Position numbers and translations under genes: made by a program. The notes under the pieces are model-generated. The model was not told the DNA's origin. It was given only the letters and a program-made list of their open reading frames with translations, and did no database searches. This document shows positions 46,453-56,311 of a stretch of DNA of 64,000 nucleotides, in pieces. Each line of letters opens with the position of its first letter. The stretch's first letter is position 1. The stretch spans positions 124,001-188,000 of the forward strand of contig CAXXJK010000004.1 of the NCBI GenBank assembly GCA_963665595.2. The letters run 5' to 3'. Source of the stretch: G963665595 sp963665595 (GTDB lineage Bacteria; Actinomycetota; Coriobacteriia; Coriobacteriales; CADBOM01).

Positions 46453-47117
46453 GTGGCACCTCGAAACTCCTCAATCTGGAAAGAGAGCCAAGAAGTCCAT
46501 GCTTTTATTCCCTGGTTCTTTACCGCCGCAATCGGGAAAAGAGGCGCAAGAGGATTAAGGTCGTTAATCGTCGCGCGAAATTCATTTTCATTGAAGTCAA
46601 AAACCGGCATGGTATCAACCTTATTTAAGATGATCGCAGAGGACGCTTGAAAAATACCTGGATATTTAAGAGGCTTATCATGCCCCTCCGGAACAGACAG
46701 TATCATAACTTTTGAGTTTTCACCAAGATAGAAGTCTGTAGGGCAGACAAGATTTCCTACATTTTCAATGATTATAAGATCAAGGTTTTCTAAATCCAAT
46801 ACATCGAGCGCTCGTGAAACCATTTGAGCCTCAAGGTGACAAGAGCCACCGGTATTGATCTGAACAGCGGGTATCCCCTGTGCTTTAATCTTTTCGGCAT
46901 CGACACGGCTCGCAATATCTCCTTCAATGACAGCAATACGATAATCATCGCGCAAAGCCTCAATGGTTGCAATTATTGTCGATGTTTTCCCCGCGCCGGG
47001 ACTCGCTAGAAGATCGACGACATACACGCCGTGTTTGTCACAACGGGCACGGTTTGCCTGTGCGATCTTATCATTCTTATCGAGTATCGGCTGACCTATT
47101 TCCAATTTCATTGGCAT
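46443..47117 (-). CDS. hypB: Hydrogenase/urease nickel incorporation GTPase HypB
   Basis: GTPase that delivers nickel to the [NiFe] hydrogenase large subunit with HypA. 224 residues from ATG 47117; P-loop LASPGAGKTSTI, the metal site NTGGSCHLEAQM, and NKVDTMPVF as G4. No N-terminal His-rich or CxxCGC nickel-storage segment. The exact start is uncertain (an ATG two codons later). It overlaps topA by ten bases. No hydrogenase structural gene is in the window. Confidence 0.92.
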   Translation of the reverse strand: MPMKLEIGQPILDKNDKIAQANRARCDKHGVYVVDLLASPGAGKTSTIIATIEALRDDYRIAVIEGDIASRVDAEKIKAQGIPAVQINTGGSCHLEAQMVSRALDVLDLENLDLIIIENVGNLVCPTDFYLGENSKVMILSVPEGHDKPLKYPGIFQASSAIILNKVDTMPVFDFNENEFRATINDLNPLAPLFPIAAVKNQGIKAWTSWLSFQIEEFRGATCV

Positions 47118-47192
47118 TTTCCAATCCACCGAACGGATAAACGGTAGCTTCGTTACTATAGAACGGGATGAGGATATCGTCTAGTCAAAATC

Positions 47193-47570
47193 TCAAATCC
47201 CCTGCTTGTTGGTCAATTCATCTTCGGGAATGTCCACCTCTATCGAGGTGATCCTCAATTCCCGACCGGCTATGAGTTCTGTGGCAAGAGCGTTGCACAA
47301 CGGGCACACACGATGATATCGGTCATGATCGAACTCATGTCCGCACTCAAAACAGCGTGATCGCGGAGTCACCATCTCGATATGGAGTTTCGCATGCTCG
47401 CAAAGAGTCCCCACAATCAGCACATCAAAGGCAAATTGCAACGCCTCTTCAACTGCTTCAGTCATCTCGCCAATTTCTAAGTATACGTCAAGAACAGCGG
47501 TTGCGTGAGCACTGGCTGCTTCCTCATTGACCGCATCGATGATACTCGAAACCAGACCAAACTCATGCAC
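47193..47570 (-). CDS. hypA: Hydrogenase maturation nickel metallochaperone HypA
   Basis: 125 residues beginning with a GTG-coded Met followed by HEFGLVSSIIDAV. The His at position 2 is a nickel ligand in this family, which fixes the start at 47570; GAGGAG lies nine bases upstream. The zinc site is CFECGHEF...CPLCN. 13 bases after tatC and 75 before hypB. Confidence 0.93.
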   Translation of the reverse strand: MHEFGLVSSIIDAVNEEAASAHATAVLDVYLEIGEMTEAVEEALQFAFDVLIVGTLCEHAKLHIEMVTPRSRCFECGHEFDHDRYHRVCPLCNALATELIAGRELRITSIEVDIPEDELTNKQGI

Positions 47571-47583
47571 GTCAGAGCACTCC

Positions 47584-48417
47584 TCAGCCGTTCTTAGCCG
47601 CGCGTTTAGCAGCGCGTTCGGCTTGATATGCCTCTCGTTCAGCTTTTTCTTCTGCAATTTTTGCATCATATGCAGCATTTTGCTCATGAATTTTCGGACC
47701 AAGAGCAATACGCGCTACCAATAATGATCCCTCGTACAGTGGCACCATCGCAGCAAACATAAGAAACATGGTAATAGGGTTTGCATCCGGAGTGACCACT
47801 GCTGAAATGATTAGTAGTGAGACATAGACAATGCGCCAGCTATTACGCAGCTTCTTATAGGGCACCACGTTGAATATGATCAAATAGAATACGATTATGG
47901 GTAGTTCAAAAGCGATACCAAAGCCAATCTCAAAAAGAAGAATGAGATCTATGAATTCGGCAGCATCAGCAAAAATCGCAGCAAACTGCTCGGTCTGATC
48001 AAACATCCAGCCGAAAGACGGAGCAAGAATTACCAGATAGCAGAACACGTTTCCAAGAACGAAAAGGACAACGCCGGCAATAAATGTCGGGATAACCCAT
48101 TTGCGCTCATTCGGTTTTAATGCAGGGAGAAAGAACCCCATGAGTTGCCAGAGCCATACCGGCGTTGTGACCACAGCAGAGGCAAACATAGCAACTTTGA
48201 AGCGAATGGTGAACCCCCCCAATGGCGTCAGCACGTTCAAACCGCCATCATCAGGCATATACTGCCGAATCGGCGCGACAAGAAACTGAATGAGGCCGGG
48301 AGTAATCATATACATAGCACAGGCAGCAATAAGAAGAGCAACAACAATGATAATAAGACGACGGCGAAGTTCTCCGATGTGATCAAAAAGAGGCATACGT
48401 GCAGTTCCAACGGCCAT
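47584..48417 (-). CDS. tatC: Sec-independent protein translocase TatC
   Basis: Six-helix membrane subunit that recognises twin-arginine signal peptides. 277 residues; begins with the conserved MPLFDHIGELRRRL region after seven residues, with the typical FxPAL motif FFLPALKPNER and the VTPDANPITMFLMFAAMVPLYE segment. The C-terminus has an extra charged Ala/Glu/Lys helix of ~35 residues. No clear ribosome site; 23 bases after tatA, probably coupled. Confidence 0.94.
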   Translation of the reverse strand: MAVGTARMPLFDHIGELRRRLIIIVVALLIAACAMYMITPGLIQFLVAPIRQYMPDDGGLNVLTPLGGFTIRFKVAMFASAVVTTPVWLWQLMGFFLPALKPNERKWVIPTFIAGVVLFVLGNVFCYLVILAPSFGWMFDQTEQFAAIFADAAEFIDLILLFEIGFGIAFELPIIVFYLIIFNVVPYKKLRNSWRIVYVSLLIISAVVTPDANPITMFLMFAAMVPLYEGSLLVARIALGPKIHEQNAAYDAKIAEEKAEREAYQAERAAKRAAKNG

Positions 48418-48440
48418 ATCGTTACGAGGATGAGGCGAAC

Positions 48441-49079
48441 CTACTCCTCTCCCTCCTTCCGCTTAATGGTATCAAGATTCGACGATTCTGCCTTAGATAC
48501 ATCAGTTGAGGCAGAAGTGTCGTAGATAGTGCTGGCTCGAGAAGCCTTCTTCTCTTCTGCTGCCGCCTTGCGTTGAACGAATGTTTCTTGTCTTACCGCA
48601 GGGGCAGGCGAATTAACGGGCAAAGAAGCCTCAACCTGAGCAGCGTCTGTCGACTTCTTGGCGGGGCCCACTGCTTTTGTTGCAGCAGCTGCTTTCGCTG
48701 CATCGGCAAATGTCATACCTTGAGTAGAGCCTTCCTTCGCGACAGAAGGCGCATCTTCTGGAGCAGATCCGTTTGAAGTGCTCGCTGTTGCTTCCCCGCT
48801 TTTCAACGTCGCCGCATCAATGCCCGATGAATCTGAAGCTGCTGTCTTATTAGATGCATCTGAGGAAAGACTGCTAAAAGGATTTAAATCTTTGCTGAGA
48901 TCATTTAACGGGTCATAAACTTCAGATTTTATGACATCGTTCATTTTCTCCTGAGCACCCTTAAACTGACGAATAGCCTTACCGACCGTGCGCGCAATTT
49001 GAGGCAGCTTATCGGGACCGAAAATGAGGAAACCGAAAAGTAAGATCAGAGCTAATTCAGTTCCGCCGATACCAAACAC
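48441..49079 (-). CDS. tatA: Twin-arginine translocase subunit TatA/TatB
   Basis: 212 residues: N-terminal membrane helix (GGTELALILLFGFLIFGPDKLP), then the amphipathic helix (QIARTVGKAIRQFKGAQEKM) and a long Ala/Ser/Lys-rich tail, longer than in most TatA and closer to TatB length. I cannot separate TatA from TatB by eye; only one such gene is in view. GTG start with GAGGAG six bases upstream. First gene of the long minus-strand operon. Confidence 0.9.
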   Translation of the reverse strand: MFGIGGTELALILLFGFLIFGPDKLPQIARTVGKAIRQFKGAQEKMNDVIKSEVYDPLNDLSKDLNPFSSLSSDASNKTAASDSSGIDAATLKSGEATASTSNGSAPEDAPSVAKEGSTQGMTFADAAKAAAATKAVGPAKKSTDAAQVEASLPVNSPAPAVRQETFVQRKAAAEEKKASRASTIYDTSASTDVSKAESSNLDTIKRKEGEE

Positions 49080-49306
49080 GGCAAACTCCTCTTGATAGGA
49101 TAGAAATTATTCATCATTCACCGGTGCAGACGTCCATTTCAGACACCCGCGCGACAGACGCTCATTATACCCACAAGCAACTTCAACGAAATCTTCTTGA
49201 GTAACAATCTAAGCAAACCCTACAAAAAAACCTATGCGAGAAGTACAAACAGCAGAGCCTCGTCATCAAATCCCGACAGACAGGCCGCAATCAAATGTCA
49301 GTATTT

Positions 49307-50101
49307 CTAGCCCAGATTATTGAGCAATTCCTGAACCTGAGTAATTAAGTCTGAGTCGGTGTCGGAATTTGCGGTTGATAACGCTTTTTGATAACACTCT
49401 CGGGCACGATCGGTATTACCCTCGTTTTGATAGAATAACCCCAGATTTGCCCAAGAATAGGGGAAATCACCGGTCACAAGGTTAAAGGCTTCAAGAGTAG
49501 CGATCGCGCCTTCTGTGTCTCCAAGATAGAATAAGGTGATTGCATAATCAACAGTCACCGCATTGTAATCTGTAAGATCATGATAGATCGCATTATTATC
49601 AAGACACTTCTTATAGTATTCCTGAGCTTTGGCAAAAAGCTCGGCTACCGTATATTGGCTTTCAATGGTGCCATCTTCAACATAGGATGCCCAGTCAAAA
49701 TATTGATTAGCAAGCTGCTCATAGGCCGAAGAATCATTCGGTGAGGCACTGATTGCAGCAAGTTCGTTGTTAACCGTTGACTGAAGCATGGAATCATAAT
49801 CCATGGTCGTTGCAGTTGAACTGCTACTTGAACTGCTGCTTGTGGTTGAAGAACTAGTATTCGTAGAAGAGCCACCTGTAGTAGTTATAAGCGTCGCAAG
49901 ACTGGGGAAGGCAAAAGCAAATATAAGCAACAAGGAGGCTACTATAGCCAGAACTCTCATGATGATCTTTTTGCTATCTGCTTTCTTCTTAGCCGATACT
50001 TGCTGAGAAGCAGCGGCTTTTGTCTTCTGGTGATCTCGACCATCATTTTTTCGTTTCCCACCAGAAGCAACCTGGCTTTTCGAATTCCGAGCATTCGACA
50101 T
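49307..50101 (-). CDS. Membrane-anchored TPR protein
   Basis: 264 residues. A basic, Gln/Lys-rich N-terminal cytoplasmic part (to ~45), one membrane helix (VLAIVASLLLIFAFAF), a Ser/Thr-rich linker with a nearly pure serine stretch (residues ~80-96), then tetratricopeptide repeats on the outer side (WANLGLFYQNEGNTDRARECYQKAL). AGGAT lies just before the ATG. Likely a surface or periplasm-like protein-binding module; the partner is unknown. Confidence 0.82.
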   Translation of the reverse strand: MSNARNSKSQVASGGKRKNDGRDHQKTKAAASQQVSAKKKADSKKIIMRVLAIVASLLLIFAFAFPSLATLITTTGGSSTNTSSSTTSSSSSSSSTATTMDYDSMLQSTVNNELAAISASPNDSSAYEQLANQYFDWASYVEDGTIESQYTVAELFAKAQEYYKKCLDNNAIYHDLTDYNAVTVDYAITLFYLGDTEGAIATLEAFNLVTGDFPYSWANLGLFYQNEGNTDRARECYQKALSTANSDTDSDLITQVQELLNNLG

Positions 50102-50139
50102 TGGTTATCCTGCACTTTCCATTTCTATAATTGCACGTT

Positions 50140-51495
50140 TCAGTTTCTGAGTTTCGATCTCATAGCCTCAATGCGTTTGATAACCTCGTCAAACTCGGCG
50201 GGGATCTTCGTGCTATCGTCATAGAGAATTTCACCATCAACCATAGTCATTAAAACGTTTTCCTGATTGGCGGTATGAACAATAGCTGAATTCGGATCAT
50301 GAGTGGGTGTTTGATGCGAATTTGAAAGATCAATTGCAATGATGTCTGCGCACTTGCCCACGTCGAGTGAACCCACCTGATCGTCAATGCGCAGAGCCTC
50401 AGCAGCACCGAGCGTGGCCATGCGAATAACTTCCTTAGTGGATAGAAAATCGGCTGTCGTCTTTGCGATCGCCCGCTGGAGAAGCAGCGCAATGCGCATT
50501 TCGTCGATAGGATCTGTGATGCCTGAGGCGGCAGGAGAATCTGTCCCCAGACCCACACGAAGGCCTCCCTGCAAAAACCGATTAACGGGCGCAATACCCA
50601 TCGCGAGTTGCGCGTTGCACCGTGCACAATGAGCGATCGCCACGTCGTATTCGATGAGTGTTTCTATGTCTTTTTCATCAACTTGTACGCAGTGGACGGC
50701 GAGCACATTCGGCGCGTCAAGAATATCCCAGTTGAGCACATACTGTACGGGGCTTACACCCGTTGCAAGCCACGGTGGCATGTCTACGCCAAAGCCTCTT
50801 TCAAGTTCATCAGCGTGTACTGAAAACTTTGATGACCCGTAGCGTATGAATTCGTATTCAGCTCGTGAGCCGGCAAGATGCAAGGCAATGGGAGTACCAT
50901 CACAACCATAAGCAGCAATAGCTTTGAAAACTTTTGGGTTACAGGTATACAAAGAACTTGGAGCGACACCCACAAGAGTTTTGTTATCAGCGCGTGCACG
51001 CCATTCGTCGATATCGTCATAGGCTTCGCCTAAGACTCGGTCGATTTCACGGCTCTCCATGGTACCGACCTCACGATAGAACACGCCACGTAGTCCCATC
51101 ATCTGCGCCGCCTCAAACGAGGCCCCCGTCCGGGTTACGTCGGCCACCGTGGTAATACCAGAACGCGCCGCTTCAAATGCACCTAAATACGCCGAATCCC
51201 GCCAATCCTGACCTGTCAGTCGTTGAGCCTTCTTAGCGGTCTGAATGCGCCATGCAGCATACGGAGCGTCGTAGACCAATCCGCGCAACGCCGACCATTC
51301 CAGATGTGTATGAACGTCAATAAATCCCGGCATCAGGGCAGCCATACCGAAATCCCGCGTTTCTTCCTCCGGGTACCGTGTCTTAAGCTTATTGGCGTAA
51401 CCAATGTCTACGATCTTACCGTCACGTATGAGAATCGCACCATTCTCGAATGCATCACATGAGACGGGAACCACATAACGGGCAAGTAGAAGCAT
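50140..51495 (-). CDS. Amidohydrolase (TRZ/ATZ family; aminofutalosine or MTA/SAH deaminase-like)
   Basis: 451 residues from ATG 51495, with GAAGG eight bases upstream; a GTG three codons earlier overlaps that site. Metal ligands: FIDVHTHLEWS, IALHLAGSRAEYEF, VLAVHCVQ and LGTDSPAAS. HTHLE-W/L-S followed by LRG is typical of aminofutalosine deaminase (menaquinone synthesis), but the relatives that deaminate methylthioadenosine or S-adenosylhomocysteine look similar. The usual PH(S/A)PY motif reads PSSLYTC here, lacking the His. Followed on the same strand by no related gene; the radical SAM gene lies 23 bases upstream. Confidence 0.75.
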   Translation of the reverse strand: MLLLARYVVPVSCDAFENGAILIRDGKIVDIGYANKLKTRYPEEETRDFGMAALMPGFIDVHTHLEWSALRGLVYDAPYAAWRIQTAKKAQRLTGQDWRDSAYLGAFEAARSGITTVADVTRTGASFEAAQMMGLRGVFYREVGTMESREIDRVLGEAYDDIDEWRARADNKTLVGVAPSSLYTCNPKVFKAIAAYGCDGTPIALHLAGSRAEYEFIRYGSSKFSVHADELERGFGVDMPPWLATGVSPVQYVLNWDILDAPNVLAVHCVQVDEKDIETLIEYDVAIAHCARCNAQLAMGIAPVNRFLQGGLRVGLGTDSPAASGITDPIDEMRIALLLQRAIAKTTADFLSTKEVIRMATLGAAEALRIDDQVGSLDVGKCADIIAIDLSNSHQTPTHDPNSAIVHTANQENVLMTMVDGEILYDDSTKIPAEFDEVIKRIEAMRSKLRN

Positions 51496-51518
51496 CTTCG
51501 CCACCTTCTTTCAGACTC

Positions 51519-53444
51519 TCAGTCGTTATCATATTCATCTTCAATACGTGCGGCTTTCTCGGAAATCCACCGGGATCCTTCCGCACTCACATCATGCTGG
51601 TTAAGATAGGTACCGCATTCATCGCCGTTGGTCTGATCAGGATAAGGATAGTCTGAACAAGCCGGTGACCACTTACCCTGAATACCATATTTTATATGTT
51701 TACCTACCTCGTGTAATCCTAAACCGAGATTGCTTATAATGTGTACTGGTTTTATCTCATGAGGCCAATTAAGGTCAGACTTCTCGGCGACCGTGTTTTC
51801 CGAGAGACGTTCGAACTCATCACGCAGCCCTCGTAAAGAAGTATCAAGGTGCTCCGCGGGTGTTTCACGCAGCACCTCATCAAGGCGATTCATCTGACTG
51901 CGCGCTTCTTCTATCTGACGGTGAGTGTGAGCGGCCTGTTCTTCACTCAAGACACCAATGGAACCTTTGACATCGGCAATATCTAATGCCGCCTGATAGG
52001 TGGCATCAACCATTTCATCGGTGGAAAGACAATCACTCTCATAGTTCATAATGTGTTTCCATGAAGGCATGACCATCTGCCTACGATGCTCTTCAAACGT
52101 TTTTGCCTTGAGCGTGTAACCATACGCCTCAGGATGATCAAATACGCGTGATCCCACATCAAGAAACGGTGCCATAGGCGAGGTGAACACTAGAAGACGA
52201 GGATCGTTACCTACTCGCTCGTACAAATGCTTAACGTAGTCGCCTGTCTCACGTATTGATGCGCCCGTCTGAGAAGGAATACCCGTCATGAAATAGAGGT
52301 CGAACCGTTGAGCGCCCGCGTCAAGAGCATCGATGATAGTCTGCTCGAGTTGTTCAGTAGTGTAATGGCCCTTCCCAAATGCGGCGCGCACCGTATCGTC
52401 ATGAGATTCAGCGGATATCTCGACTGACCAGGCAGGTAGATTATCGTTCAGAAGGCGATAAAAATCCTTGCCTTCAGCCGGTGGCCCAAAAAGTTCAAAC
52501 CCGATGGGATTGACGAGTTTCCCTTTTAGGCCCTTGATAAAATGATGGGCGTATGCAGGGCCAGCCTGCAAAAAATCGTTCAATACAAATATCGGCCCCC
52601 AGATATGTTTCTGTATGGTCTCGATATCATTGATGAGAAGATCCGGGTCACGAAACGCAATATTTTTACGTCCAAAATGCTTTTCGAATGCATATTTTGA
52701 GCCGCCACAGGTAGCGCATACATGGTCACAACCGCGACAGACCAATGAAGCCGTGACCGGATATGAAAGCCATCCTTTGAATGGCGTGTAGCTCAAAAGA
52801 TCGTGATGCCGTATGACGCCCTTCATCGGATATGCATAATCAAGAGAAATAGCATCCATATTATCCGGTATCCAAGTAAGCGGATTCACATGGATGGCAC
52901 CAGTAGCGTCTTTCCAAGTCAGATTGGGAATATCAGAAAGATCCCCCACAACCGTTTTCGACTGATCTGCCTGCTTGAGACGTTGCATGAGCATATTGAA
53001 GGGTTCTTCTGTCGAATCTCCCCGCAAGACATAGTCGATACAATCATACTGAATAAGGTCCTCATGAAAAATAGAGCTTGAAAGCCCACCAAATATGATG
53101 GGATGTCCTGGATGCAGGCGCTTCAGAATGCGCGCAATCTCAATAGTTCCGTGGCAATGAGGCATCCAGTGAAGATCTATGCCGAAAGCAAGAGAATTCA
53201 AGCGAGCCAAATTTGACTCCACGTCAAAACTCTTTTTGAAAAGCATCATGACCGCAAGATTGTAGATACGCGCTGTAACGCCATGGCGTTCAAGATATTC
53301 GCCAAGCGTGGTAAAACCGAGAGGATACATTTCGAAAATGGGGGTAGAGGGAACCATATCAGACACGGGCCCGTACATAATCGAACGCTCGCGAAAATCA
53401 TAAACCGCGGGACAATGAACGAATGTGATATCCATAGGATTCAT
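51519..53444 (-). CDS. B12-binding-like / radical SAM protein, function unknown
   Basis: 641 residues. The N-terminal ~160 residues resemble a cobalamin-binding Rossmann domain without its histidine (PIIFGGLSSSIFHEDL), and the radical SAM cluster motif is CDHVCATC at about residue 240 within LVCRGCDHVCATCGGS. From memory it fits the TIGR04190 (Ta0216) family, found in archaea and some anaerobic bacteria. The C-terminal ~100 residues are Glu/Arg-rich helices. GAGGA is about nine bases before the ATG. Co-oriented with the amidohydrolase, 23 bases apart, so the two may act on one compound. Confidence 0.8.
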   Translation of the reverse strand: MNPMDITFVHCPAVYDFRERSIMYGPVSDMVPSTPIFEMYPLGFTTLGEYLERHGVTARIYNLAVMMLFKKSFDVESNLARLNSLAFGIDLHWMPHCHGTIEIARILKRLHPGHPIIFGGLSSSIFHEDLIQYDCIDYVLRGDSTEEPFNMLMQRLKQADQSKTVVGDLSDIPNLTWKDATGAIHVNPLTWIPDNMDAISLDYAYPMKGVIRHHDLLSYTPFKGWLSYPVTASLVCRGCDHVCATCGGSKYAFEKHFGRKNIAFRDPDLLINDIETIQKHIWGPIFVLNDFLQAGPAYAHHFIKGLKGKLVNPIGFELFGPPAEGKDFYRLLNDNLPAWSVEISAESHDDTVRAAFGKGHYTTEQLEQTIIDALDAGAQRFDLYFMTGIPSQTGASIRETGDYVKHLYERVGNDPRLLVFTSPMAPFLDVGSRVFDHPEAYGYTLKAKTFEEHRRQMVMPSWKHIMNYESDCLSTDEMVDATYQAALDIADVKGSIGVLSEEQAAHTHRQIEEARSQMNRLDEVLRETPAEHLDTSLRGLRDEFERLSENTVAEKSDLNWPHEIKPVHIISNLGLGLHEVGKHIKYGIQGKWSPACSDYPYPDQTNGDECGTYLNQHDVSAEGSRWISEKAARIEDEYDND

Positions 53445-53594
53445 CGGATAATTCCTCAGTACGCAACAGACAACGGGGCTTTTATGAGCCTGCCCCCGCT
53501 GATTCTCAGCACATATAATGAGCCCTGATTATACGTCAGTGCCCTCCGTATGCCGCGTTCACGAAACAAAGCACATAGCGGCATCAACATTACA

Positions 53595-56303
53595 CTATGA
53601 CTCTTCCTCATTGTGAGATTTCTTCGTCTCCTCGCCCTCCATGCGAAGGTGCCTACGAGTGGCACATCTGCGCACCAGAAAACGCCACACCACGAAAAGA
53701 CCAATACCGACAATCGAAAGCACGGCGCCAACATAGAGACCCGGAGGAGTAAATCGCAGCTCGATTGTATGAGTGCCCGCATCCACGGGAATGCCTATAC
53801 AACCATCATAGTATTGCTTGATGGTAACCTGAACACCATCCACCCATGCAGTCCAACCCTTATCGTAGGGAATGGTAAGAAGGAGCGTCTCTTTTTGTGA
53901 AGCAGAAAATGTTGCCGTCAGCTGTCCATCACTGAAATTTGATATTTCAAATCCCTTGCTATCCAATAATGAAAGTTTTTGCTGGAAGTACTCCGCATCA
54001 AGAGAAGCGGCGTTGAAAATATCAGACGTTGATGACTTTTGAAGATACGCAGAGGCGGTAAGTCCTGAAGACAACACCATATTGGAATCTCGAGTCTTGA
54101 ATGTCAGCGTAACGGTGTCACCCTGAGAATAGGTCCCTAGGTAAAAGATATTATTATTAAAACGACCACCAACCGTCTGTATGAATTTCCCGTTAACGCT
54201 CACGTCGGTTGCAATCCAGTTATCGTTGAGATAAGAAGTGAAGACATAGAGAGGACCTGTTGCCTGCGCAGTCACACTCCAGCTGCGCTGCGCACCGTCC
54301 GATGAAGAGCCGGCGTCGACGACTAGAGGAGCCACATATAATCCGGAAGTGTCAGTCGCAGTCATCGCGGAAAGAAGAGCTTTCTGATTCGCGAATGGAT
54401 CCTTGCCCCATTTGATGCGACCAGACGTATCAGCGATTCCATAGCCGAGCGGGAGAGCATAGTTATTCTCATACACATGGTACCCAGCATAAGGAAGATC
54501 TGAAGATGCCACCTCCTCTGACCCAAATGGCTGAACATCATCAATGATATAGCTGACACCAAACAATGCATCCCCTACCGTATTGGGCGCGTTGTAGTAG
54601 ATACCAAATATGCTCCGTTTTGCATAGCCCAGCGCGCTGACGAGCGACTCGGTACTATCTTCCATCGTCGAGCTATAATGATTGAGACCACTCACGCCAT
54701 ACGTGAGAGATTCGGCAGTTGTTGACTGAATATTTGAGGAAAGATACGTGAACTTTGCCTGTCCCACACGCACAAATCCCCCTTCAGTACTCAGCCCATC
54801 ATATACACGTTGCATTTGAGTCATGTAGGATTCAAACTGGCTGACGGTCCAGCGATAGCCCGAGAACGCACTGACCGCGTTATACGATTGCTCACCCACA
54901 AAAACAATGATCAAGACAGCAAACGCCAACCAACGAATTATCCGAAACGAGACACGCGATGTGGAATCAGTACGTCGCACCATGAAATAGATAAGCACAG
55001 AGAAGGCTACAATCAAAGCAATTTCAAGCCCTACAGCAAACCTTGTTGGTGCAACCTCTTTCATATAGAGACTGATATTGGCAAGCGAAAGCGTTAGTAC
55101 GACACCCACCACACAGGCAGTCTTGATAATAAGAGTTCTCTGCTCCTTTCTATCAAGGGAGCCGAGATTTTGATATCCATAGGCTGCGCATGCGATAAGC
55201 ATGAAGACAAATACATAGCTGAAGCGGTAATAATATGAGGTTGACTTTTTAAAAGCAGACCATATGATCTCGAGTGGTTGGAGGAAAAAGGCGGCGCCTA
55301 CAAGAGCCAATAAGACAAACGCACCAACACGTATCCGTACGCTAATACGTGTGTTAAAAAAGAACATAACCGCTAAAAGCAGTGCAAAGGTAGAAAGATA
55401 AACGGCGGGGACCACGCTCTCTGAGCCCGCCGGACCAGTAGTTATGGAAAAAAAGCTGAAGAAGTTACAGGGATTGAGCGTGATGGTAAATGTTGAGAGA
55501 GTTGACAGACTCAGATTGTTGCCTTTTCCCTGTTGAAGTCCAAGAATTGTGGGAAGAAAGAGTACCATGCTCGCAAGAACCGCAAGAAACATCGTCAGTA
55601 TAAAACCGCCGCACGAACTGAGCATAGAACGCATATTTCCACGGAGACGGAATTTTTTTGAACAGAGTAGTTCAAAAACAAAAAAGAGGACAGCGGCCAG
55701 ACAGTCAATGTATGCGGTGTACCAATTGAACACAATCGCACAGGTCACCGAGACGAACAATAGCGCGTAAGAGCGCTTTTCCACAACGCGAAAAACGCCC
55801 AGAGCAATAAGCGGCAACATAATAACGCCATCTATCCACATGATATTGCTCGCATTGAAAAGAACATATCCGCAGAGTGCATATGAGCTGGACAACACTA
55901 CATTGGCGGTGCCCGGCCCCATGCGTCGACGCAGAAAAACGTAGCAGGTAACTCCTGCAGCCGGTATCTTAAAAAGCTCAAGCCAACTCAGAAATTCGAT
56001 AATATGAGAAGCATCGAAAAATCCTGCGAATAGATTGAACGGACTCGAAAGATAATAGGAAAACAGGGCCATCATACCGCCGCCCATACCTTTTGAAGCA
56101 GAGTAAAACAGGTTGGATTGCCCTGATAAAACTTCTGAAAGCCATCCGAAATAACCAACATACTGGATCTTCATATCCCACAGCAAAACACTGGTATCAC
56201 CAAAGGGAAAGATCCCCTTTGCGGCAAAAGCTATCAACAGAACGAGAAGCGGCACAAAATAAACGAGCGCGTATTCATACCGTCTTTTTGTAATAAAACT
56301 CAT
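53595..56303 (-). CDS. YfhO-family membrane glycosyltransferase-like protein
   Basis: 902 residues with 12 or more membrane helices, then an extracellular C-terminal domain of about 350 residues and a last helix (VGAVLSIVGIGLFVVW) with a charged tail. The GT-C-like acidic motif is in LLWDMKIQYVGYFGW, near residue 45, and YxxY-rich loops follow. In B. subtilis YfhO is thought to transfer sugars from undecaprenyl phosphate to lipoteichoic acid, with CsbB making the donor. Both a CsbB-type transferase and a deacetylase are next to this gene. ATG at 56303 with AGG seven bases upstream; the end of the deacetylase gene is 8 bases away. Confidence 0.86.
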   Translation of the reverse strand: MSFITKRRYEYALVYFVPLLVLLIAFAAKGIFPFGDTSVLLWDMKIQYVGYFGWLSEVLSGQSNLFYSASKGMGGGMMALFSYYLSSPFNLFAGFFDASHIIEFLSWLELFKIPAAGVTCYVFLRRRMGPGTANVVLSSSYALCGYVLFNASNIMWIDGVIMLPLIALGVFRVVEKRSYALLFVSVTCAIVFNWYTAYIDCLAAVLFFVFELLCSKKFRLRGNMRSMLSSCGGFILTMFLAVLASMVLFLPTILGLQQGKGNNLSLSTLSTFTITLNPCNFFSFFSITTGPAGSESVVPAVYLSTFALLLAVMFFFNTRISVRIRVGAFVLLALVGAAFFLQPLEIIWSAFKKSTSYYYRFSYVFVFMLIACAAYGYQNLGSLDRKEQRTLIIKTACVVGVVLTLSLANISLYMKEVAPTRFAVGLEIALIVAFSVLIYFMVRRTDSTSRVSFRIIRWLAFAVLIIVFVGEQSYNAVSAFSGYRWTVSQFESYMTQMQRVYDGLSTEGGFVRVGQAKFTYLSSNIQSTTAESLTYGVSGLNHYSSTMEDSTESLVSALGYAKRSIFGIYYNAPNTVGDALFGVSYIIDDVQPFGSEEVASSDLPYAGYHVYENNYALPLGYGIADTSGRIKWGKDPFANQKALLSAMTATDTSGLYVAPLVVDAGSSSDGAQRSWSVTAQATGPLYVFTSYLNDNWIATDVSVNGKFIQTVGGRFNNNIFYLGTYSQGDTVTLTFKTRDSNMVLSSGLTASAYLQKSSTSDIFNAASLDAEYFQQKLSLLDSKGFEISNFSDGQLTATFSASQKETLLLTIPYDKGWTAWVDGVQVTIKQYYDGCIGIPVDAGTHTIELRFTPPGLYVGAVLSIVGIGLFVVWRFLVRRCATRRHLRMEGEETKKSHNEEES

Positions 56304-56311
56304 GGGCAAAC

